Shown: in pieces, positions 33,176-40,156 of the stretch
Layout of the letters: each line of letters begins with the position of its first letter
How positions within the stretch are numbered: the first letter of the stretch is position 1
Notes under the pieces: generated by a model
Seen by the model: the letters and a program-made list of their open reading frames with translations, nothing else
Told to the model about the DNA's origin: nothing
The model's database searches: none
Source of the DNA: Vitreoscilla stercoraria DSM 513
GTDB taxonomy: Bacteria > Pseudomonadota > Gammaproteobacteria > Burkholderiales > Neisseriaceae
Length of the DNA: 64,000 bases
NCBI RefSeq assembly: GCF_000382305.1
Contig: NZ_KB908024.1
Span: forward strand, 62,001 to 126,000
Reading direction: 5' to 3'
Translations under genes and position numbers: made by a program

Positions 33176-34243
33176 TCAGTTTAAATCAGGACTCACAATG
33201 ATTTTGACAGCAGATTCATTATTGTGTATCAAAGTTTCAAAACCTTTGCTGATTAAATCATTTAAACCAATGCGTTGGGTGATGAAAGGTTCTAAATCGA
33301 TTTTGCCAGCCTCTACCAATTTGATGGTTTCTTGATGGTCGTTGCAATACGCGATGGTGCCGCGCACATCCAATTCTTTCATTACCACGCTGTGGACGTT
33401 GACGCTGGCAGGATGGCTCCAAATTGATACAATCACAATCACGCCTGTGGGTTTGATGGCATCGACCAATTGGTCCAAGACTTTATTCACGCTGCTGCAT
33501 TCAAATGCGACATCTGCGCCTTTATCTTGGGTCAATTTTTTCACGGCATCGACCACATCGACTTCAGATGGGTCTAAAACATAATCGGCAACGCCTGAGC
33601 TTAACGCCTTTTCTTTGCGCTTAGCGCTCAGCTCCGTCATGATGATTGTCAAGCCTTTGGCTTTCAAAATCGCACCCAATAACAAACCGATGGGACCTGC
33701 GCCACCAATCAATGCCACGTCACCAGCTTGAGCACCACTGCGCACAAATGCATGGTGACCAACAGACAAAGGCTCAATCAAAGCGGCCTGATCTAATGGA
33801 ATGTGATTGGCGATGGGATGTACCCAACGGCGTTTGACAGCGATTTTTTCAGACAAACCGCCACCATGACCACCCAAACCAATAAAATTCATATCTTTAG
33901 ACAAATGGTAATGGTCGCCCACACTTGTTGGCACGTCATCGGCAATAATATAGGGTTCTACCACCACGTGTTGACCGATTTCAATGTCGTCCACGCCTTC
34001 GCCCACTGCATATACCACACCTGAGAATTCATGACCCATGGTAATGGGTGCAGATTCGCCTGAAATGGGATGTGGATGACCGCAAGGTGGAATGAAAATA
34101 GGACCTTCCATAAATTCATGTAAATCGGTACCACAAATGCCGCACCAAGCCACTTTTACTCCCACGGTGCCTGGGGCGACAACAGGTTCAGGAATGTCCT
34201 CGATGCGGATGTCACCACGGTCATAAAAACGGGCTGCTTTCAT
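33176..34243 (-). CDS. Zinc-dependent 2,3-butanediol dehydrogenase-like enzyme
   Basis: 355 residues from ATG 34243 (AAAGGATTTGAAA before it; a longer start at 34291 is rejected). Medium-chain dehydrogenase: WCGICGTDLHEF holds the catalytic-zinc Cys and MGHEFSGVV the zinc His. The NAD site is GGAGPIGLLLGA (about 177-188). The insertion after the first zinc residues (EFMEGPIFIPPCGHPHPISGES) is the form seen in 2,3-butanediol/acetoin dehydrogenases rather than alcohol or sorbitol enzymes. It probably interconverts acetoin and 2,3-butanediol with NAD; the stereochemistry cannot be read. A G-type DUS-like word lies inside near 33782. Confidence 0.85.
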   Translation of the reverse strand: MKAARFYDRGDIRIEDIPEPVVAPGTVGVKVAWCGICGTDLHEFMEGPIFIPPCGHPHPISGESAPITMGHEFSGVVYAVGEGVDDIEIGQHVVVEPYIIADDVPTSVGDHYHLSKDMNFIGLGGHGGGLSEKIAVKRRWVHPIANHIPLDQAALIEPLSVGHHAFVRSGAQAGDVALIGGAGPIGLLLGAILKAKGLTIIMTELSAKRKEKALSSGVADYVLDPSEVDVVDAVKKLTQDKGADVAFECSSVNKVLDQLVDAIKPTGVIVIVSIWSHPASVNVHSVVMKELDVRGTIAYCNDHQETIKLVEAGKIDLEPFITQRIGLNDLISKGFETLIHNNESAVKIIVSPDLN

Positions 34244-34380
34244 TTTCAAATCCTTTGATGTGAGTATTACAGTGGTTGATTTTAAAATCAATAAGATAGA
34301 AAAGATTAGCTTGATATAGGTTGATTGGTTTTAATGTAAATCAAATATGCCATTAGTTTTTTATTTGATTTTATATAAAT

Positions 34381-34413
34381 AAAAAAACAAGCTTGATTTT
34401 CAAGCTTGTTTTG
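34381..34413 (-). terminator. Hairpin terminator of the 34.4-34.9 kb membrane gene
   Basis: AAAACAAGCTTGA and TCAAGCTTGTTTT form a 13-bp stem with a TTT loop. The A run on the + strand supplies T on the minus strand, right after the minus-strand stop at 34421. Confidence 0.88.
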
Positions 34414-34420
34414 AAAAATA

Positions 34421-34906
34421 TCAGGTCGCCATTTTTCGACTTTGTTTGTAAAAACGCCACCAAAAAAATACTCGCCACAAACAGATTATGGCACAAGCAA
34501 TCATGCTCAAAGCGGTTATCAAATAACGCAAATTGTCTAAAGAAATGACCCAATGCCCTTGTAGCAACTGCCAGACAGTCATGCTAAAGCCATACAACGC
34601 CGGCAAGCTGAATGCTAAGGTCAAAAACAAACCTAAGAGGCGAAATGGTCCTAAGGCATAAGCCTGATTTTGGCTCATGGCTTTATTCAGTTGTAACAAT
34701 ATGACCAATGAAAAAGTGATGATGACAACCATACCAGCGTTCACCATGACTTGTAGCCAGTTGAAAGCCACGTCAGGGACTGCGGTGAGAACATTGGGGG
34801 CCGTAGTATGGGTACTGTTCAAGCTTTGGAAAATGTTCAATCCCAAGCCAAACCAAATATCCAATAAAACCACGATTATGGGCAATGCTGTCAATCTTCC
34901 GAGCAC
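34421..34906 (-). CDS. Unknown four-helix membrane protein
   Basis: 161 residues with four predicted membrane helices (ALPIIVVLLDIWFGLGLNIF, VNAGMVVIITFSLVILLQL, LGLFLTLAFSLPALYGFSM, YLITALSMIACAIICLWRVFFW) and a basic C-terminus. I do not recognise a family. It is divergent from the tetR-fadE unit, sharing the 147-bp control region that contains the tetR palindrome, so it might be affected by the same regulator. Confidence 0.65.
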   Translation of the reverse strand: MLGRLTALPIIVVLLDIWFGLGLNIFQSLNSTHTTAPNVLTAVPDVAFNWLQVMVNAGMVVIITFSLVILLQLNKAMSQNQAYALGPFRLLGLFLTLAFSLPALYGFSMTVWQLLQGHWVISLDNLRYLITALSMIACAIICLWRVFFWWRFYKQSRKMAT

Positions 34907-34993
34907 TGTTTTATTCCTAATTTAATAATTTCAATAGTGTAATCATCTGTGACGGTTTTGGATAGTTTGCATCATTTTTTTATGGCTAAGGTG

Positions 34994-35022
34994 TTGACAG
35001 TAAGGTGTTTAAAACGTATGTT
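34994..35022 (+). promoter_or_regulatory. Promoter of tetR-fadE
   Basis: A consensus TTGACA (34994-34999), a 17-bp spacer and TATGTT (35017-35022) place the transcription start near 35030, upstream of the ATG at 35054 and downstream of earlier in-frame starts. The palindromic operator overlaps the spacer and -10 element. Confidence 0.75.
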
Positions 35023-35030
35023 TCAAACAC
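35005..35030. promoter_or_regulatory. Palindromic operator, probably for the adjacent TetR protein
   Basis: Half-sites GTGTTTAAAAC (35005-35015) and GTTTCAAACAC (35020-35030) are inverted with a 4-bp centre GTAT and one mismatch in eleven positions. It covers the spacer and -10 of the promoter, as expected for autorepression by a TetR-family factor. Binding is inferred, not shown. Confidence 0.7.
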
Positions 35031-35053
35031 TTGTTTTAATTGTTTTGAATGCC

Positions 35054-35686
35054 ATGAGCCAAATAGACAGCCTTACCATAGAGAAAATCCTGATCACGGC
35101 AGAAGAACATTTTGCGGTGCATGGTTATTTTGCTACTTCAATGCGCCAATTGACACGAGAAGCCGAAGTCAATGTGGCCGCGGTGCACTACCATTTTGGC
35201 AGTAAAGACAGTTTGTTTTTAGCAGTCTTAAAGCGCCGTATTGCGCCATTTGTGGCTATGGTGCTGGACAATATGCAGCAAAAAATTGAACAAAAGCAAT
35301 TGGTAAAAGCGGAAGATTTGGTACAGGCTTTTGTGGATGTGTGTTTGTTTTATGCGCGTGAATACGAGCGTGGGGCGGTTTTAGTGACGCGTTTGGTCTC
35401 ACGTTTAATGCTAGATGAATACAAAACATTCCGTGAGCAATTGGCACAAGAATATGTAGATGTAATTGAAAAAATATTGCATTGGTTTGAACAAGCATTG
35501 CCTCATTTAGATAAAGAAACTGTCCGTTGGCGCATGCACATTGCATTGAGTACTTTGTTTAACAGTTTTGCAGGTAATGATGTATTGAAGGCTTTGGCTC
35601 GTCGTGAGTGGGTCAATGCTAAAAATCCAGAGCAGGTAGCACGCTTCGTGGTGCCGTTTGTGGTGGCAGGTTTAACGGCACCTTGA
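35054..35686 (+). CDS. TetR-family transcriptional regulator (fatty-acid degradation type)
   Basis: 210 residues from ATG 35054. The N-terminal TetR helix-turn-helix is clear (IEKILITAEEHFAVHGYFATSMRQLTREAEVNVAAVHYHFGSKDSLFLAVLKR, about 9-61). The C-terminal ligand domain is helical with a basic VRWRMHIALSTLF segment, as in regulators next to acyl-CoA dehydrogenases. I reject earlier starts (34949, 35018), which precede or overlap the predicted promoter. It lies 31 bp before fadE and is probably co-transcribed with it, so it likely senses acyl-CoA and represses the fad genes. The ribosome site is weak. Confidence 0.86.
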   Translation: MSQIDSLTIEKILITAEEHFAVHGYFATSMRQLTREAEVNVAAVHYHFGSKDSLFLAVLKRRIAPFVAMVLDNMQQKIEQKQLVKAEDLVQAFVDVCLFYAREYERGAVLVTRLVSRLMLDEYKTFREQLAQEYVDVIEKILHWFEQALPHLDKETVRWRMHIALSTLFNSFAGNDVLKALARREWVNAKNPEQVARFVVPFVVAGLTAP

Positions 35687-35717
35687 GGTGCGGTTTCATT
35701 TTTAGGAGAGAATCGTC

Positions 35718-38147
35718 ATGTTAAGTTTAGGCTTGATGCTGCTGTTGGGTGGGATTGTAGCTTACATGCGTGCTAAAGGTTGGATGATTGCTTTGGCTGC
35801 GTTTGTAGGTGCCCTCATTGGCGGCTGTTATTGGTTGGCATTGTTGCCATTGGTGGTTGGTTTGGTGTTCTGTTTGCCGGTGGTACAGAATATATACATG
35901 CCAAAAGTATTTAGCATGTTCAAAAAAGTGACACCACCAATGTCAGAAACCGAGCAAGAAGCTATCAATGCAGGTACGGTTTGGTGGGATGGCGAATTGT
36001 TTTCAGGCAAACCTGATTATCAAAAATTGCTGAATTATCCAAATCCACAATTGACTGCTGAAGAGCAAGCATTTATTGATGGCCCAGTAGAAGTGTTGTG
36101 CAATATGCTCAATGATTGGCAAATTAATCATGAGTTGAAGGATTTGCCGCAAGAAGCTTGGGATTTCATCAAAGAGCAAGGTTTCTTGGGCATGATTGTT
36201 AAAAAACAATACGGTGGTTTGGAGTTTTCCAATTACGCCCATGCCAAAGTTGTGACTAAAATTGCGACCCGTTGTGGCAGTGCTGCGGTAACTGTGATGG
36301 TGCCGAACTCTTTGGGTCCTGGTGAATTGTTGCAACATTATGGTACTGACGCGCAAAAAGATTATTATTTGCCACGTTTGGCCAAAGGCGTAGACATTCC
36401 ATGTTTTGCTTTGACCAGTCCGTCTGCAGGTTCGGACGCTGGTGGTATTCCTGACTTTGGTGTGGTGACTCGAGGTTCTTACATAGACCCTCGCACAGGT
36501 GAGCGCCATGAAGATGTTTTGGGTGTGCGCGTGTCTTGGGAAAAACGTTGGATTACTTTGGCACCTGTGGCAACAGTTTTGGGTTTGGCATTCAAAATGT
36601 ACGATCCTGATGGTTTGTTGGGTGAGAAAAAAGACATTGGTATCACTTGTGCATTGGTTCCCGCTGAGTATGAGGGCGTGAATATTGGTCGCCGTCATTG
36701 GCCATCAGGCAGTGCATTCATGAATGGTCCTACTTGGGGTGCTGATGTGTTCATTCCGTTGGATTGGATTATCGGTGGCGTGGCGTATGCTGGTCGTGGT
36801 TGGCAGATGCTGGTTGAATGTTTGTCTGTGGGTCGTTGCATTTCTTTGCCAGCGAATTCAGTTGCAGGCGGTTTGGCCACATCTTATACCACCAGCTTGT
36901 ATTCTCGTATTCGTGACCAATTCGGTTTGCCAATTGGTAAATTTGAAGGTGTAGACGAAGCTTTGGCGCGCATTATCAGCAATACTTATCAAATGGAAGC
37001 CTCACAAGACTTGGCTTTGACAGGTTTGGATATTGGTGAAAAACCTAGCGTGATTTCAGCGATGTTGAAATACCACAATACTGAGCGTTTGCGCAAAGTT
37101 TTGAATGACGCAATGGACATTCATGGTGGTCGTACTGTGGTGCAAGGTCCACGCAACTATCTGGTAGCGGCTTACCAAGCGATTCCAATTGCCATTACCG
37201 TAGAAGGTGCCAACATTTTGACCCGTAGCTTGATGATTTTCGGTCAAGGTGCAATTCGCAGCCATCCTTATGTATTGCGTGAAATGATGGCGGCAACCAA
37301 CAATGATGCGTCTGCCTTCAATCAAGCATTCACCAAACATGTGCATTTTGTCATGACCAATATTGTACGCAGTTTTTGGTTGAGTTTGACCAATGGTTGC
37401 TTGAGCAGTTCACCTCGTAAAGGTGTGGTCGCACCTTACTACAAGCAAATGAATCGCTTGGCAGCTAACTTTGCTTTGCTCACTGATATGTGCATGTTCA
37501 GCTTGGGTGGCTCGTTGAAATTCCGAGAAAAATTGTCTGCTCGTTTGGGTGATGTTGCTTCTAATTTGTACATCTGTTCAGCCGTCCTGAAACGATTCGA
37601 GCGTGATGGCTCACCTAAGTCTGATGAAGCTGTGATGCAATATGCAGCACAACAAGCTTTGTATGATGCACAAGTGGCGATGGATGGTGTGTTGAAAAAC
37701 TTGCCTAACCGTCCGATTGCTTGGATTTTGCGTGTATTGACCATGCCAGCGGGGCACAATATTGATGCTCCTAGTGACAAATTGGGCAGCAAAGTGGCCA
37801 ATGAAATGATGAAAGGCGATGAGGCTTTGAATCGCTTGACTCGTTTTATGTTCAAACCCCAAGACGAACAAGATCCAATTGGTGTTTTAGCGCCAGCACA
37901 TGCTGCGGTTTTGGCAGCAGAAGCGGCTGAAAAGAAAGTGCGCAAATTGGAACGTGACAATCAATTGTCTGCGGCATCTCCAGCGTTGCGTTTGCAAGAA
38001 GCATTGGATAGCGCTTTCATTACCCAGCAAGAATACGATTTGATTGTGCGCTCGCGCCAGTTAAAACGCCAAGTGGTGATGGTGGATGATTTTGATATGC
38101 AACTTGAGCAACATGATGATAAATTGTTAGAGCGTCACGTTTTCTAA
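35718..38147 (+). CDS. fadE: Acyl-CoA dehydrogenase FadE
   Basis: 809 residues, close to the 814 of E. coli FadE. It performs the first oxidation of beta-oxidation, acyl-CoA to trans-2-enoyl-CoA with FAD. Two N-terminal hydrophobic segments (LSLGLMLLLGGIVAYMRAKGWMIALAAFVGALIGG) anchor it in the membrane. The dehydrogenase core follows, with CFALTSPSAGSDAGGIPDFG (FAD/substrate loop, about 229-248) and MDIHGGRTVVQGPRNYL (about 467-483). The extra C-terminal domain typical of FadE runs to the end. The ATG has TAGGAGAGAATCGTC. It heads the beta-oxidation set with fadL, the bifunctional enzyme and thiolase downstream. Confidence 0.95.
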   Translation: MLSLGLMLLLGGIVAYMRAKGWMIALAAFVGALIGGCYWLALLPLVVGLVFCLPVVQNIYMPKVFSMFKKVTPPMSETEQEAINAGTVWWDGELFSGKPDYQKLLNYPNPQLTAEEQAFIDGPVEVLCNMLNDWQINHELKDLPQEAWDFIKEQGFLGMIVKKQYGGLEFSNYAHAKVVTKIATRCGSAAVTVMVPNSLGPGELLQHYGTDAQKDYYLPRLAKGVDIPCFALTSPSAGSDAGGIPDFGVVTRGSYIDPRTGERHEDVLGVRVSWEKRWITLAPVATVLGLAFKMYDPDGLLGEKKDIGITCALVPAEYEGVNIGRRHWPSGSAFMNGPTWGADVFIPLDWIIGGVAYAGRGWQMLVECLSVGRCISLPANSVAGGLATSYTTSLYSRIRDQFGLPIGKFEGVDEALARIISNTYQMEASQDLALTGLDIGEKPSVISAMLKYHNTERLRKVLNDAMDIHGGRTVVQGPRNYLVAAYQAIPIAITVEGANILTRSLMIFGQGAIRSHPYVLREMMAATNNDASAFNQAFTKHVHFVMTNIVRSFWLSLTNGCLSSSPRKGVVAPYYKQMNRLAANFALLTDMCMFSLGGSLKFREKLSARLGDVASNLYICSAVLKRFERDGSPKSDEAVMQYAAQQALYDAQVAMDGVLKNLPNRPIAWILRVLTMPAGHNIDAPSDKLGSKVANEMMKGDEALNRLTRFMFKPQDEQDPIGVLAPAHAAVLAAEAAEKKVRKLERDNQLSAASPALRLQEALDSAFITQQEYDLIVRSRQLKRQVVMVDDFDMQLEQHDDKLLERHVF

Positions 38148-38158
38148 GTCGTTAAACC

Positions 38159-38196
38159 CATACTGGCTTACTAATTATGCTAAGTGAGTCAGTATG
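38159..38196 (+). other. Long imperfect stem-loop between fadE and fadL
   Basis: CATACTGGCTTAC (38159-38171) pairs with GTGAGTCAGTATG (38184-38196) over 13 bp with two wobble pairs and a 12-nt loop. An outer pair AACCCA/TGGGTT (38155-38160, 38212-38217) may enclose it. No T run follows, so this may be an RNA-processing or stability element, or a DNA-binding site, rather than a simple terminator. Confidence 0.5.
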
Positions 38197-38279
38197 ATTT
38201 ATCTAAACAAATGGGTTAAAAAATATACAATGACGACCCTTTATGTTGTTACAGGCATTTGCCTCGGAGAAAATAGAGT

Positions 38280-40079
38280 ATGAAACAACACTTCCTCACT
38301 ACCGTAAAAATTTCCAGTGTTTTGATTTTGGCGGGATTGACTGCACAAGCACATGCTTCTGGTTATCATTTTGGTACGCAGTCTGTCAGTGCACAATCCA
38401 CTGCTAACTCATCAGCTGCAGAAGCGGCAGATCCATCGACTATCTTTTATAACCCTGCGGGTTTGACTAAATTGCCAGGCACACAAGCGACCATCAATTT
38501 GAATGTCGTTTTTCCTAGTATTAAAGTTGATGATGCCAAAGGTTATTACCCTACCAATCCAGATGGTTCACCAACTGATGGTACTGTGGGAAAAGGTGAG
38601 CGTATCAGTGGTTTTAATTCAGATAAAATTGACCCAGGCCCGACGTTTGCCCCTCATTTTTATGCTTCTCATCAAGTCAATGATCGTGTGAGTGTGGGTA
38701 TTGGTGGTTTCGTGCCGTTCGGCTCAGGTACTGAATACGAACATAATTCGGTTTTGCGTTATAACTTGAATGAGTTGGGCTTACAAACCATAGCGATTCA
38801 ACCAACTGTGGCATTCAAATTGAATGACAATCACTCGTTTGGTATTGGCTTGGTGGCGCAGCATACCACTGCTGAATTGCGTCAATATGCCAACTTTGGA
38901 CCTGCATTGCGAGCAGGATTGGCTGAGAGTTCGACACAGGCGGCAGCTGGTTTAATGCAATTGAATGCGGGTATCGCACAATTGAATGGCGGTATTGCTC
39001 AATATGATACTGGTATTGCTCAAGCGGAAGCTGGCATTACTCAATTACAAGCGGCTTTGCAAGCCAATCCAAACAGTGCTCAATTACAAGCGCAATTAGA
39101 AGGCACTCAACAAGCACGCGATAAAGCTGTGGCAGAGCGCACCGCTTTGCAAACGCAGCTTGCAGGCGTTACGAAACAGCAACAAACGGTAACGGCACAA
39201 AAACAAGCTGTAGATGGTCAATTGGCCAATATGAGTGCCAGTGGTAATGGTGATGCTGATGGTTATGCCAAAGTCAAAGGTGATGATTGGGGTTTTGGTT
39301 ATAACTTGGCATGGATGTGGGACATCAACGAGTCAGTTCGTGTGGGTGTGAACTACCGTTCTAAAGTTGAACACGATTTGAAAGGCGATGCTGAATGGAT
39401 TTTGGTTGGTCAGTCTTTTCAAAATCCCAACTTAGGTAGTACTTTGTCACAGCAAATTCGCGACCGTGGTTACAAAGCCAAAGAAGATGCCAGTGTGAAA
39501 ATTGTCACTCCTGAGTCATTGTCTTTACATGGTATGTGGAAAGCCAATCCAAAATGGAATGTGTTTGCCGATGCAACATGGACGCGTCACTCTCGTTTCA
39601 ATCAAGCCATCTTACAGTTCGGCAATTTGAAAACAGTGACCACTGCACAAACGGGCGATGAAGACGCTGCAACTGCAGGTTCACAATCTAGTAAAACCCG
39701 CTTGTATCCAAACTGGAAAGACACGTGGAAAGTTGGTGTGGGTGCATCTTATCAATACAGTGAGCCATTGCAATTGCGTTTTGGTATGGCTTACGACCAA
39801 TCACCTGTACGCGATTCAAGTTTCCGCATGAGTACTTTGCCAGACAATGATCGTATTTGGTTCTCTTTGGGTGCGAAATACGACATCAACAAGCAAAACA
39901 CTGTGAACTTTGCATACAGCTATATTCATATCAAAAATTCCGATGCAATCGTGAATGGTTATGGTACAGGCGATCGTAATGCGTATGCACAAGCCAACGT
40001 GAGCAGTAAAACCGATGGTACGGCCAAATTCAAAAGCAATGGTCAAATCTTAGGTGTTCAATACACTTACCGTTTTTAA
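38280..40079 (+). CDS. FadL-family outer-membrane fatty-acid porin with heptad-repeat insert
   Basis: 599 residues against a usual 420-470. A signal peptide (about 1-26, ending AQAHA) is followed by the FadL N-terminus SGYHFGTQSVSAQSTANSS and the FYNPAGLTKL hatch motif; the protein ends in aromatic Phe (YTYRF), the barrel signal. Residues ~211-325 are an insertion: five heptads (228-262; LNAGIAQ, LNGGIAQ, YDTGIAQ, AEAGITQ, LQAALQA) and then Gln/Ala/Thr-rich coiled coil. The insert lies in a probable surface loop between barrel strands. It transports long-chain fatty acids across the outer membrane in known members. RBS CTCGGAGAAAA. Confidence 0.85.
   Translation: MKQHFLTTVKISSVLILAGLTAQAHASGYHFGTQSVSAQSTANSSAAEAADPSTIFYNPAGLTKLPGTQATINLNVVFPSIKVDDAKGYYPTNPDGSPTDGTVGKGERISGFNSDKIDPGPTFAPHFYASHQVNDRVSVGIGGFVPFGSGTEYEHNSVLRYNLNELGLQTIAIQPTVAFKLNDNHSFGIGLVAQHTTAELRQYANFGPALRAGLAESSTQAAAGLMQLNAGIAQLNGGIAQYDTGIAQAEAGITQLQAALQANPNSAQLQAQLEGTQQARDKAVAERTALQTQLAGVTKQQQTVTAQKQAVDGQLANMSASGNGDADGYAKVKGDDWGFGYNLAWMWDINESVRVGVNYRSKVEHDLKGDAEWILVGQSFQNPNLGSTLSQQIRDRGYKAKEDASVKIVTPESLSLHGMWKANPKWNVFADATWTRHSRFNQAILQFGNLKTVTTAQTGDEDAATAGSQSSKTRLYPNWKDTWKVGVGASYQYSEPLQLRFGMAYDQSPVRDSSFRMSTLPDNDRIWFSLGAKYDINKQNTVNFAYSYIHIKNSDAIVNGYGTGDRNAYAQANVSSKTDGTAKFKSNGQILGVQYTYRF
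38961..39065 (+). repeat. Five imperfect 21-bp coding repeats
   Basis: Tandem units of 21 bp encoding seven-residue blocks ending mostly in GIAQ (ATTGAATGCGGGTATCGCAC-like units). The array encodes residues 228-262 of the FadL-like porin. Copy number could change by slippage in steps of seven residues. Confidence 0.7.
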
Positions 40080-40092
40080 TTAATCAAGCAAA

Positions 40093-40118
40093 GTGCGGAT
40101 GGGCTTGCCCATCTGCAC
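40093..40118 (+). other. Stem-loop between fadL and the hydroxyacyl-CoA gene
   Basis: GTGCGGATGGG (40093-40103) pairs with CCCATCTGCAC (40108-40118), 11 bp with one G-U pair and a CTTG loop. No T run follows. It may separate two transcripts partially or protect the upstream mRNA end. Confidence 0.5.
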
Positions 40119-40156
40119 CTGATTCATAACCCTGTTCGTAAAAAAGAGGTTTTCTT

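Noticed and set aside
34949..35053. Longer N-terminus for the TetR regulator
   Set aside because: Earlier in-frame starts lie upstream of the predicted promoter and operator, and the added residues do not fit the family start.
36003..36698. 231-residue minus-strand open frame inside fadE
   Set aside because: It is antisense to the well-supported FadE core, has no recognisable domain and no ribosome site, and reflects sense codon use.
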